NCBI RefSeq assembly: GCF_000025485.1
Contig: NC_013851.1
Location: 2,833,501 to 2,897,500, forward strand
Origin: Allochromatium vinosum DSM 180
GTDB lineage: Bacteria; Pseudomonadota; Gammaproteobacteria; Chromatiales; Chromatiaceae
Reading direction: 5' to 3'
DNA: 64,000 nt
Shown here: positions 29,626 to 37,438 of the stretch, in pieces
Numbering within the stretch: the stretch's first letter is position 1
Layout: every line of letters begins with the position of its first letter
Notes under the pieces: generated by a model
Seen by the model: only the letters and a program-made list of their open reading frames with translations
Told to the model about the DNA's origin: nothing
The model's database searches: none
Position numbers and translations under genes: made by a program

Positions 29626-29766
29626 CTACCCTTCACCCGCAATTTCGAGCACGGTCGAAACAAGCGCATCGGACAGATAGAGGTCGGAGGTGGAGAGCCG
29701 TTGCACATAGGGCTTCACGACTTCGATGAGACCTGCGCGTTTGGCACCGACGAAATCAGATACATC
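29626..29766 (-). pseudogene. C-terminal remnant of a DUF3368 (PIN-like) toxin
   Basis: The minus-strand frame ending at 29626 reads GAKRAGLIEVVKPYVQRLST, then a segment with YLSDALVSTVLEIAGEG, which is the conserved C terminus of DUF3368 proteins. These PIN-like putative nucleases are usually encoded directly downstream of a UPF0175 antitoxin. Only about 38 residues remain. The catalytic N-terminal part is gone, and the fragment overlaps the end of the UPF0175 gene in another frame, so the toxin is inactive. Confidence 0.6.
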
Positions 29767-29993
29767 TCACGCAGGAGTTCGTCTCGCGAGGTGTCGATGA
29801 CCGAAATGCGTTCGTTCTTGCAGGCGGTGATGAATGCATAGAGATCCAAGTCGGCTAGTTCGGCGGCCTTGGCTAGAGAGACGCGACTCTCTTTAAAGAG
29901 GGTCAGAGCGTAGGCCAGACGCATCTCTTTGGCTATGGCCTGCTCGGTTTGCATTCCAACGAAATCATTGGGAAGGTCGATGGCGATTTGCAT
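29715..29993 (-). CDS. UPF0175 family protein (probable antitoxin, altered 3' end)
   Basis: 92 residues. The first ~75 show the UPF0175 pattern: a short beta strand (MQIAIDLPNDF) and a helical HTH (AKEMRLAYALTLFKESRVSL, then AKAAELADLDLYAFI). Members pair with DUF3368 PIN-like toxins and are thought to bind DNA as antitoxins. The last residues (SSVPNAQVSSKS) run through the fused toxin fragment out of frame, so the C terminus is probably not native. Its toxin partner is broken, so this is likely a decaying module. Confidence 0.7.
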   Translation of the reverse strand: MQIAIDLPNDFVGMQTEQAIAKEMRLAYALTLFKESRVSLAKAAELADLDLYAFITACKNERISVIDTSRDELLREMYLISSVPNAQVSSKS

Positions 29994-30212
29994 TCTGGCC
30001 TCTACTCAAGCATCTTAATCTCTAAAGACCGCTAGCTTTTCAACGCCAGACCCAAATTTATCGGAGCAGGAGAAAATCGTCAGGCAATTAATTCAGCACA
30101 ATTCTGTACCCAAAAACTACTCGACCCCGACCCCACTTGATTTAATAATTTTCCGCGGTTTCATAACGAATTTTTATTTGCATACTCAACATCTATTTTT
30201 ACGCGAAGCGTC

Positions 30213-30287
30213 TAGCTAACGCTTAGCTAAGCCGGACTGGTTGAGAAAGAGCGAAACCGGCTTCGACTGGAGCACCGTGTTAGTGCG
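30213..30287. repeat. attC-like imperfect inverted repeat (possible orphan integron recombination site)
   Basis: CTAAC (30216-30220) and GTTAG (30279-30283) form the outer complementary boxes. AAGCCGG (30229-30235) and CCGGCTT (30257-30263) form an inner stem around a 21-base centre. The ~70-base size, outer GTTRR-type box and internal stem resemble integron attC sites, but the R boxes do not fully match the consensus. No integrase or cassette array is visible. Confidence 0.3.
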
Positions 30288-30600
30288 ATATTAAACGTGG
30301 CCTGCCCCGGTTTTTCTAGTAGTTGTTGCCACTATCTTTTTCTTATTCCTTTAAATTTACTATTTCATTAGCAATGCGAAATTGGCTTGGGATAACGGCC
30401 AGACCGGGGCCAAGAGGCTAGCCCCCAGCGCCACTAATACTTCAGACACTGAACCAATAGCTAGACGCGCAACATTTTTGATTTTCCCCATAAAACTACC
30501 CTTCTTACCAAGATGACGGCTTGGCTCTGATGTTGTCAACACGTGATTTTTTATATACGCAAAAACCACTAACATTAAGAAAGGCACTGAGGACAAGACC

Positions 30601-30640
30601 AGCAAGGAGGGATTCGAACCCTCACCGTTACCCGTTAACC
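30601..30640 (-). other. tRNA 3'-end-like fragment (possible att remnant)
   Basis: On the minus strand GAGGGTTCGAATCCCTC (30607-30623) is a perfect tRNA T-arm: 5-bp stem and the TTCGAAT loop. It is preceded by a GTTA/TAAC mini-stem (30627-30639) like the variable arm of a class II tRNA such as tRNA-Ser. No D-arm, anticodon arm or matching 5' acceptor strand can be built and there is no CCA, so this is not a tRNA gene. Integrative elements often leave a copied tRNA 3' end at one boundary. Confidence 0.35.
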
Positions 30641-30813
30641 CAAATCAACTCCACATCTTCTTTTAGCCTAACGATGCAAATCAGCCGAGCCGTAAAGAGC
30701 TATAGAAACTGAAGGCATGACTGAATTTTATTTTTTATACTATCTACCTCAATACAGTACGAAAATTTTTATGTCATGCTAAGTCGTTTATTTTTCGCTC
30801 TTAGGTGTAAGTC

Positions 30814-30915
30814 CATCGCATTACACACAAGTCTGTAGGTTACTGATTTTTACAGAGCACGCTTCAGCCTGTGCTTCATGAAATTCAACAACTCAGAGAT
30901 GAGTGTAATGCAATG
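30814..30915. mobile_element. 102-bp MITE with ends matching the neighbouring IS4-family element
   Basis: The left end CATCGCATTACACACA (30814-30829) and the right end, read inward on the other strand as CATTGCATTACACTCA (from 30915), are inverted repeats. They match the termini of the adjacent insertion sequence (CATCTCATTACACACA). The ~70-base centre codes for nothing. Flanks are GTGTAAGTC on the left and GGTTAAGTC on the right, 7 of 9 identical, fitting an eroded 9-bp target duplication. The element could be moved by the neighbouring transposase. Confidence 0.55.
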
Positions 30916-30924
30916 GGTTAAGTC
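30916..30924. repeat. Left 9-bp target site duplication of the IS4-family element
   Basis: GGTTAAGTC, identical to 32345-32353 on the other side of the element. It also forms the right flank of the 102-bp MITE. Confidence 0.75.
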
Positions 30925-32344
30925 CATCTCATTACACACATCTTCATAAGTCATGAGATTCCCTGGCGAATTTGATTCCGGCGGCCACGTCTCTGATGCG
31001 CTGCAAACCGAGCCAAATGGTTTTTACACCGGGTTCGCCGTCGCCCTTGCGTCCGAGAAAACCGCCCTGGCGGGCGATCAAGCGCAGCACGTCGTTGAGT
31101 CGCGGGGGCTGCTTGGGTACGGGCTTCTTGGCCAGGATGTAGGCCGCTTGCCACTCCTCGGGTTCGAGCAGCAGCGAGGCCTCCAGGTCAGGCACCGTGC
31201 GTCCCAGGCGCATCAATCGTGCGATGCGCCATCCCACCACCAGAAACAGCGCGAAAGCGCGTTCCAAGCGCTCGACAGTGCCCAGTTGCAGGGCCTCGAC
31301 CCGACAGCCTTCCTTGAGCACCAAGAACAGCAACTCGATTTCCCAGCGCGCCCGGTACCATTCGATCAGTTCGACGACGGCCTCGAGCGTGTCGGCTCGA
31401 CGGTTGGTCAGCAGACGCCATTCGATCGGTTTGACGCCCTTGGGGGCCTCAATTTCACGCGCGATCACGCCGGTGACCTCAAGGTGACCTTGGCGCCGGT
31501 CCGAGAGGCTCACCCGCTGCGCATAGAGTTCCTGGCGCACCGTTCGGGCGGTGCGCCCGCGTCCAGGCGGCACGGTGAAGCGCACCTCCCCGAGCGGTTC
31601 AGTGTCCAGCACACGTCCCCACAGCTTCTGGCCCTCGCCACCGGGCAACGCGCGGTTATGCTTGGCGCGCAACAGCCAATCGGCGGGGGTTGCCAAATCC
31701 CGAGCGCGCACCATCAGGTCCAGTATGTCGGCCTCACGATCGGCCACATAGACCAGGCGGGTGTCGGGCAACTCCCTGGCCAGGTCCGCCACCCGTTCAT
31801 AGCCTTCTTTCCAGCGCACACTCTCGGGGCCTCCCGGACGCTGGCCGTCGGCGTCTTTTGGCTCGCGGGCCCACATCCAGGCATCCAGGACACCCAACGG
31901 TTCGCGCTCGGGCGTCACCGCGTAGGTCGGATGCAGGTACATCCCGCGCTGGGCCTCGTAGCTCAAGGGACCAAGTCCTTTGATCGTCTGGCCGTTGAAG
32001 TCCAGCTCCGTGGTGTCCTGCAGACACAGCACCACCGGATAGGCCGCCATGCGCCTCTGCGTGCACTGACGATGCGGCTCAAGAATGTCGAGCCAGTCGT
32101 AGCGTTCACTGCCGAGAAACCGATAGGCCGCCTGCGTCTCCGCCCAGCCGTTGCAGGCCCCAGGAATACTCGCCGTCGGATGCTCGGCCAGGCGCTCGAT
32201 CAAGTGGATCGCACGCCGGTCGCGGCGCGTGTCGCCCAGATCAATCGAGGCCAATTCTTCCGACGCCCAGCCCATCGTGTGCTCCAACATGTCTCAGAAA
32301 AAACAGTTCGCTATCGTACACTTAAAGTTCTGTGTAATGGGATG
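30925..32344 (-). mobile_element. Complete IS4-family insertion sequence (1420 bp)
   Basis: Bounded by 16-bp imperfect inverted repeats, CATCTCATTACACACA on the left and CATCCCATTACACAGA on the right (other strand), with 14 of 16 positions identical. A perfect 9-bp direct repeat GGTTAAGTC lies outside both ends. The single gene encodes an IS4-type DDE transposase. The 9-bp duplication and the N-terminal domain type are those of the IS50 (Tn5) branch. The intact gene and perfect duplication suggest a fairly recent insertion. Confidence 0.85.
30944..32290 (-). CDS. IS4-family (IS50-like) transposase
   Basis: 448 residues. The N-terminal DNA-binding domain has ELASIDLGDTRRDRRAIHLI and TQAAYRFLGSERYDW, as in Tn5-type transposases. 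The catalytic triad lies in LQDTTELDFNG (Asp), VYVADREADILDL (Asp) and YRARWEIELLFLVLK. The last motif fits Y-x2-R-x3-E-x6-K, the YREK signature of the IS4 family, with the catalytic Glu. No frameshift or stop is seen, so it should be active. GC content is close to the genome average, unlike the AT-rich DNA around the element. Confidence 0.9.
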   Translation of the reverse strand: MLEHTMGWASEELASIDLGDTRRDRRAIHLIERLAEHPTASIPGACNGWAETQAAYRFLGSERYDWLDILEPHRQCTQRRMAAYPVVLCLQDTTELDFNGQTIKGLGPLSYEAQRGMYLHPTYAVTPEREPLGVLDAWMWAREPKDADGQRPGGPESVRWKEGYERVADLARELPDTRLVYVADREADILDLMVRARDLATPADWLLRAKHNRALPGGEGQKLWGRVLDTEPLGEVRFTVPPGRGRTARTVRQELYAQRVSLSDRRQGHLEVTGVIAREIEAPKGVKPIEWRLLTNRRADTLEAVVELIEWYRARWEIELLFLVLKEGCRVEALQLGTVERLERAFALFLVVGWRIARLMRLGRTVPDLEASLLLEPEEWQAAYILAKKPVPKQPPRLNDVLRLIARQGGFLGRKGDGEPGVKTIWLGLQRIRDVAAGIKFARESHDL

Positions 32345-32353
32345 GGTTAAGTC
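32345..32353. repeat. Right 9-bp target site duplication of the IS4-family element
   Basis: GGTTAAGTC, identical to 30916-30924. Confidence 0.75.
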
Positions 32354-32406
32354 GCACCGAAAACAGCATGACATAATGTGAGATTCTTGTATTGCACCGA
32401 GGCCAT

Positions 32407-32874
32407 CTACATGAAGTAGATATCACTCTGTTTTAATGGCATACATATTGAGTGCGCTTCACTTGGGCATTCGCCGTTCTTGACTAGAGCACTCCAGAAA
32501 GAGTCATCAAACATACGATTTAAATACATGTATCTACATGTTACCACCAGCTTCGCACGATTCCAGCTTACTGATGAATAGGTCGAACCCCTTACGCCAC
32601 AATGTGCTTCAAGCTCATAAAATGTAATTGGCGTCTTCGCCAGCCACTTCTCATCCAATAGTTTGCCAAGCGCCAAAACTTCTTCTTCAGTAACGTCAAA
32701 CTGTTCGGAAAAAGGCTTGTGCCAATCTGCCGCTTCGTTAAATGCCGGAAATACACCAGACTCCCAAGCATAAATATATGCTGATGTAAATGGAGAATTA
32801 TCTAGATCTGAGCGCCCAGAATTTAGAATATTAAAGCGCATTAGCTGAAAGAGAGATTCGTTCGTGGCTTCCAT
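32407..32874 (-). CDS. Hypothetical protein of the accessory island (155 aa)
   Basis: No family recognised. The protein is acidic, aromatic-rich and soluble, without signal peptide or membrane segment. A helical N-terminal half (NESLFQLMRFNIL, WESGVFPAFNEAADWHKPF) is followed by ITFYELEAHCGVRGSTYSSV and a Tyr/Arg-rich stretch. The start is strongly supported by a perfect AGGAGGT 6 bases before the ATG. Its AT-rich codon use differs from the genes on either side, which points to horizontal origin. It lies between the IS element and recG, alone on its strand until recG. Confidence 0.6.
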   Translation of the reverse strand: MEATNESLFQLMRFNILNSGRSDLDNSPFTSAYIYAWESGVFPAFNEAADWHKPFSEQFDVTEEEVLALGKLLDEKWLAKTPITFYELEAHCGVRGSTYSSVSWNRAKLVVTCRYMYLNRMFDDSFWSALVKNGECPSEAHSICMPLKQSDIYFM

Positions 32875-33057
32875 TTGACACCTCCTGATGCGGGTTAAAG
32901 ATTACTCATTTCTTGTGGGGTTCTATACATGCCCTATCAAAGGCATAACAGCGTACTTAGACAACAATTGGGCCATCGAGTGCTAAACTGACTGCAACCC
33001 AAGACTAGCCCTCAACTTGACATCGAGTCAAGCATTTCAAGCACGCAAAAAGGTTTT

Positions 33058-35244
33058 TCAAACCCCACCATAATGCTCCCGCTCCCCCAGCCACCGATCA
33101 ATCAACGGCGTAACGAGTTCGGGATACCCCACCAGCAGCCGATCCGCCGCCCGCTGCGCCTCGGCAATCAACGGCTGATCCCGCAACGGATCGGCAATCC
33201 GAAATTGAATACTCCCCGTCTGGCGCGTCCCCAACACCTCACCCGCCCCCCGAATCGCCAAATCACGCTCAGCGATTTCAAACCCACTGGTCGAATCACG
33301 AATGATCCCCAGCCGCTCACGCGCAATCGCCGACAGCGGCGCGTGATAGAGCAGCAGACAATGACTCTCCACCGACCCACGCCCAACCCGACCGCGTAAT
33401 TGATGCAACTGCGCCAACCCCAACCGCTCCGGATTTTCAATAATCATCAAACTGGCATTCGGCACATCGACCCCAACCTCGATCACCGTGGTCGCCACCA
33501 GCAGATCCAGCGCCCCGGACGCAAACGCCGCCATCACCGCATCCCGTTCCTGGCTCTTGAGCCGACCATGCACCAGCCCGACCCGCAATCCCTCCAAACA
33601 CGCGCTCAACTGACGTGCCGTATCCTCCGCCGCCTGACACTCCAGCACCTCCGACTCCTCGATCAGCGTACAGACCCAATACGCCTGACGCCCCGCCAGA
33701 CACGCCTGACGCACCCGCTCGATGACCTCATCGCGCCGCGTATCCGGCACCGCGCGGGTGACGATCGGCGTGCGTCCGGGCGGCAGCCCGTCGATCACCG
33801 ACAGATCCAGATCGGCATAGAGCGTCATCGCCAGCGAGCGCGGAATCGGCGTCGCGGTCATGATGAGCTGATGCGGCGCCCCGTCCTCGCCCCCGCCCTT
33901 CTCACGCAGTTTCAGCCGCTGATGGACGCCGAAACGATGCTGCTCGTCGATGATGACCAGCCCCAGATCCTGAAACGCCACGTCGTCCTGCAACAGCGCA
34001 TGGGTGCCGACCACGATCGGCGCCGCGCCCGAGGCGATCGCCGCCAGCCGCTCATCACGCTCGCGCCCCTTGTGACGCCCGGCCAGCCACACGGGTTCGA
34101 GTCCGAGCGCACCGAGCCAGCCGCTCAGACTGCGATGATGCTGCTCGGCCAGCAGCTCGGTCGGCGCCATGAGCGCGGCCTGACAGTCCGACTCCAGCGC
34201 CTGGAGCGCGGCCAGCGCCGCCACCACCGTCTTGCCCGCGCCCACGTCGCCCTGGAGCAGCCGCTGCATCGGCCGTGACTGCGCCAGATCGGCCGCGATC
34301 TCGGCCACCACCCGCTCCTGCGACGCGGTGAGCCGAAACGGCAGACTGGCCCGCAAACGCTCGCGCAAGCCGCCATCGCCGCCCAGCACCGGCGCTGAGA
34401 CACGCCGCTGTTCCAGCCGCATCCGGCGCAGACTCACCTGATGCGCGACCAGTTCCTCGAAGGCCAGCCGAGCGAAGGCCGGATGCCGGCCCTCGGTCAG
34501 ATCCTGGAGCGATGTGCCGACCGGCGGACGGTGCAGAAAGGCCAGCGCCTCGGTCAGAGTCGGCAGGCCCAGGGGGTCGAGGATCTCGGGCGGCAGCAGT
34601 TCGGCCGGCGCGGTGCGTTCCATGAGCGCCAGCGCCTGATCGGTCAGACCGCGCCAGCTCGTTTGCTGAAGCCCCTCGGTCGAGGGATAGATGGGAGTGA
34701 GACAGGCGGCGATCGGCTCATCGGCCTCGGCGCGCAGAAGACGGTATTCGGGATGCACCATCTCCAGCGACTGCGGCCCCTGGCGCACCTCGCCATAGCA
34801 GCGCACCCGCTCGCCGGGCTTGAGCGCGGCGGCCTGCTGGGGTGAGAAATAGAAGAAGCGCAGCAGCAGCCCGGCGCCGAGCGCATCCCCGACCCAGACC
34901 TTGAGCGAGCGCCGCCGCCCCAGGCCGATGCCGGATTCGAGGATCTCGCCCTCGACCCAGGTCTCGACTCCGACTTCGATCTCGGTGAGCGGCGTCAGCC
35001 GGGTGCGATCCTGATAGCGCAGCGGCAGATGGAACAGCAGATCCTGAACCGTGCGGATGCCGAGCCGTTCGAGCCGCTCGGCGATCTTCGGCCCGACCCG
35101 ATCGAGCGTGCGTGCCGGAATCCGGTCCAGCCCGCGATCCGACGACCGCCCGGCCTCCGGCGCCAAGGCGGCCGGATCGGACACGCCGTCGCTGACGCCG
35201 GCGTCAGGCATCGCGTCGTCTGTCCGGTGCCGGGACATCTTCAT
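33058..35244 (-). CDS. recG: ATP-dependent DNA helicase RecG
   Basis: 728 residues. It remodels stalled replication forks and branch-migrates Holliday junctions. The N-terminal wedge/OB region (TVQDLLFHLPLRYQDRTRLT, GEILESGIG) precedes helicase motifs: Walker A LQGDVGAGKTVVA, DEQH box VIIDEQHRFGVHQRL, MTATPIPRSLAMTLYADLDL and motif VI QLRGRVGRGSVESHC. The ATG at 35244 overlaps the end of the Uma2 gene by 41 bases; the next ATG (35211) would overlap by 8 and is equally possible. The N terminus carries an extra ~40 residues relative to E. coli RecG. Confidence 0.93.
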   Translation of the reverse strand: MKMSRHRTDDAMPDAGVSDGVSDPAALAPEAGRSSDRGLDRIPARTLDRVGPKIAERLERLGIRTVQDLLFHLPLRYQDRTRLTPLTEIEVGVETWVEGEILESGIGLGRRRSLKVWVGDALGAGLLLRFFYFSPQQAAALKPGERVRCYGEVRQGPQSLEMVHPEYRLLRAEADEPIAACLTPIYPSTEGLQQTSWRGLTDQALALMERTAPAELLPPEILDPLGLPTLTEALAFLHRPPVGTSLQDLTEGRHPAFARLAFEELVAHQVSLRRMRLEQRRVSAPVLGGDGGLRERLRASLPFRLTASQERVVAEIAADLAQSRPMQRLLQGDVGAGKTVVAALAALQALESDCQAALMAPTELLAEQHHRSLSGWLGALGLEPVWLAGRHKGRERDERLAAIASGAAPIVVGTHALLQDDVAFQDLGLVIIDEQHRFGVHQRLKLREKGGGEDGAPHQLIMTATPIPRSLAMTLYADLDLSVIDGLPPGRTPIVTRAVPDTRRDEVIERVRQACLAGRQAYWVCTLIEESEVLECQAAEDTARQLSACLEGLRVGLVHGRLKSQERDAVMAAFASGALDLLVATTVIEVGVDVPNASLMIIENPERLGLAQLHQLRGRVGRGSVESHCLLLYHAPLSAIARERLGIIRDSTSGFEIAERDLAIRGAGEVLGTRQTGSIQFRIADPLRDQPLIAEAQRAADRLLVGYPELVTPLIDRWLGEREHYGGV

Positions 35245-35785
35245 AGATCACATCCAGCGGCACCTCGTGATCGAGACAGTCGAGCCGCACCGCCCCTTCG
35301 GTGAGCACGTCCAGCGCCCAGCCCTGGGCGCGGCGATAGACCTCGACACGGCGCTGATGCTGATCGACGAGCAGATACTCCATCAGACTCGGGAGCGTCT
35401 GATAGGCGAGCAGCTTCTCGCGCCGATCGATGCGCGCGGTGGAGTCCGACAGCACCTCGACCAGCAGACAGGGACGGGTGCAGTAATAGGTCTCGCGGTC
35501 GTCCGGGTCGCAGGCCAGGATCAGATCGGGGTAATAGAAGATGTCCTGCTCGGCGATCTTGAGCCGGACCTTCATATCATTGGCGAAGAGCTGGCAGGAC
35601 GTTCCGCGCAACAGGGGACGCAGATGCGCCACCATGTTGAGCGTGATGATCACATGCTGACGGCTGGCGCCGCTCATGGCGTACAGCTCGCCGTCGATGT
35701 ACTCATGCCGGATGTCGGCACCGTCCTCGCTGGCCAGATAGTCCTCGACGCTCAGGCGCGATGCATGGGCAAGCGGTTGAGACAT
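35204..35785 (-). CDS. Uma2 family (DUF820) putative endonuclease
   Basis: 193 residues of the PD-(D/E)xK-like Uma2 family. It shows LSVEDYLASED, RHEYIDGELYAMSGAS, YPDLILACDP (catalytic Asp) and CLLVEVLSDSTARIDRREKL (catalytic Glu and Lys). The family is abundant in cyanobacteria and phototrophs and its role is not established; restriction or mobile element functions have been proposed. The 3' end overlaps recG, so the two genes are probably cotranscribed. Confidence 0.85.
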   Translation of the reverse strand: MSQPLAHASRLSVEDYLASEDGADIRHEYIDGELYAMSGASRQHVIITLNMVAHLRPLLRGTSCQLFANDMKVRLKIAEQDIFYYPDLILACDPDDRETYYCTRPCLLVEVLSDSTARIDRREKLLAYQTLPSLMEYLLVDQHQRRVEVYRRAQGWALDVLTEGAVRLDCLDHEVPLDVIYEDVPAPDRRRDA

Positions 35786-35841
35786 GGCAGACGCTCTCCG
35801 AGGCTAGACAGATTTGGCGCACCAGACACCCACAGCCGCGA

Positions 35842-36918
35842 TCACCAGGTCGAACTGACCCGCGTCCCATCGGGTCCGCCCTTGCGCGAACGGATCGCCT
35901 GGGCGAGCTGGTGCACGGCCATGGCGTAATAGGTGCTGTGATTGTAGCGTGTAATGACGTAGAAGTTCTTGAGTCCCAACCAGTATTCATAGCCGCCCTT
36001 GGCATCGAGTTCGAGCAGACTGACGCTGCCGGTACGACCGAGCGCGCGCGTGGGCGTGATGCCGCGACTGGCGAGCTCGTTCAATCCATAGCTGGTCTTG
36101 AAGCCGGTCTTCATCGCGTGCGCGCTCGATGCCGACTGAACCTGTGCCGGCACTGCCACCGCCTCACCCGGCTGCCAGCCGTGGTGGCGGAAATAGTTGG
36201 CCACGCTGCCGATGGCGTCGGTCGGGTTCCAGAGATCGCGATCGCCGTCACCGTCGTGATCGACCGCATGATCGCGGAAGCTCGACGGCATGAACTGCCC
36301 CAGCCCCATGGCGCCGGCGAAGGAACCGCGCGGCGCGAAGGGGTCCAGGTTCTCTTCGTTCGCCATGATCAGGAAGTTCTCCAGCTCGCTGGTGAAATAG
36401 TCGGCGCGACGCGGATAGGCGAAGGCGAGCGTGGCCAGGGCGTCGATGATGCGCGTCTTGCCGGTGAAGCCGCCGTAGCGGGTCTCCACGCCGATGATGG
36501 CGACGATGTACTCGGGCGGAACACCATAGTGCGCGGTGGCACGCGCGAGCGCCGTTTCGTTGCGGCGCCAGAAGGCGACGCCATTGTTGATGGAGTCCTC
36601 GCCGAGGAACTTGGCCCGATAGCGCGTCCAGGCGCCGTTCGGACCAGTACTCTTGCTGGGCGCCTGCTGGTTCATCAGATCGATGATGGACTGCTGACGC
36701 CGCGCACCCGAGAGGATGGCCGCCGTGCGCTCGGGCGGATAGCCGTGCCGGCGCATGCGGTCGACGAAGGCGTCGACGCCGGGCGCTCCGGCAAAGTCGC
36801 CACGGACACCGAAGGACGCCGGTCTGGCGTCATAGGCCGAAGGATCGCGCGTCTGTGAGGTGCCGCAACCGACCAGCGGCAGGACTAACAGCCAGGGAAG
36901 AACTCTCGCTAGAAACAT
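35842..36918 (-). CDS. mltB: Lytic murein transglycosylase B (lipoprotein)
   Basis: 358 residues. A lipoprotein signal peptide with lipobox LPLVGC anchors it to the outer membrane. The MltB-type SLT domain has catalytic Glu in IIGVETRYGGFTGK and the family blocks AMGLGQFMPSSFRDHAVD and LWNPTDAIGSVANYF. The enzyme cleaves the MurNAc-GlcNAc bond of peptidoglycan to give 1,6-anhydro ends. It lies 12 bases downstream of ridA on the same strand. Confidence 0.93.
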   Translation of the reverse strand: MFLARVLPWLLVLPLVGCGTSQTRDPSAYDARPASFGVRGDFAGAPGVDAFVDRMRRHGYPPERTAAILSGARRQQSIIDLMNQQAPSKSTGPNGAWTRYRAKFLGEDSINNGVAFWRRNETALARATAHYGVPPEYIVAIIGVETRYGGFTGKTRIIDALATLAFAYPRRADYFTSELENFLIMANEENLDPFAPRGSFAGAMGLGQFMPSSFRDHAVDHDGDGDRDLWNPTDAIGSVANYFRHHGWQPGEAVAVPAQVQSASSAHAMKTGFKTSYGLNELASRGITPTRALGRTGSVSLLELDAKGGYEYWLGLKNFYVITRYNHSTYYAMAVHQLAQAIRSRKGGPDGTRVSSTW

Positions 36919-36930
36919 GATGGATCGACC

Positions 36931-37314
36931 TCACTCCAGAACCAGGATGGCGTCCATCTCGACGGCGGACCCCTTGGGCAAGGCCGCTACGCCGAGGGCG
37001 GCACGCGCCGGATAGGGTTCCTGGAAATACTCGGCCATGATCTGGTTGACCAGGGCGAAGTCGTTGAGATCGGTGAGAAAGACATTGAGCTTGACGATAT
37101 CGCTCAGATCGCCGCCGGCCGCCTGCGCCACAGCGCGCAGATTGTCGAAGACGCGCCGGATCTGGGCGCTCATGTCGCCCTCGATCAGTTCCATGGTCTC
37201 GGGCACCAGCGGAATCTGGCCCGACAGGTAGACGGTCCGGTCGACGCGGACGGCCTGCGAATAGGTACCGATGGCGCGTGGCGCCTGATCGGTACGGATG
37301 ATCTGTTTGCTCAT
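36931..37314 (-). CDS. ridA: RidA family reactive imine/enamine deaminase
   Basis: 127 residues with the full YjgF/RidA signature: [46 protein letters not shown] and [20 protein letters not shown], including the active-site Arg. It removes reactive 2-aminoacrylate made by PLP enzymes. The start is the ATG of [12 protein letters not shown]; the upstream extension of the frame is not conserved. It is divergent from purC. Confidence 0.94.
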   Translation of the reverse strand: MSKQIIRTDQAPRAIGTYSQAVRVDRTVYLSGQIPLVPETMELIEGDMSAQIRRVFDNLRAVAQAAGGDLSDIVKLNVFLTDLNDFALVNQIMAEYFQEPYPARAALGVAALPKGSAVEMDAILVLE

Positions 37315-37438
37315 AGTCTCAGTCTCTCCAGTATTGTCAGGACGCGAACAGCCGTCGCCGGCCGCGTCGGCAGTTGTTGGGCGCCGCATCGCCATGGCGG
37401 TTTATAATCTCAGCCTTATCGATTCCGGATCAACCGCC

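Larger units (their letters stand above)
29994..30813. other. AT-rich gene-poor segment of the accessory island
   Basis: About 820 bases, much lower in GC than its surroundings. I find no convincing gene. A small minus-strand frame at 30360-30605 (81 codons, TTG start, hydrophobic ends) has no ribosome site and no recognisable family. The segment contains an attC-like inverted repeat (30213-30287) and a T-arm-like inverted repeat (30607-30623), described separately. It is best read as scar tissue left by past mobile element activity. Confidence 0.5.

Noticed and set aside
30360-30605. 81-codon minus-strand frame with hydrophobic ends in the island
   Set aside because: TTG start, no ribosome site, no family and poor codon pattern; kept only as a note.
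30601-30690. Complete tRNA gene
   Set aside because: Only a T-arm and a small stem can be drawn; anticodon arm, D-arm and acceptor pairing are missing.
30903-30938. Large palindrome read as a transcription terminator
   Set aside because: It is explained by the right end of the MITE meeting the left end of the IS across the 9-bp duplication.
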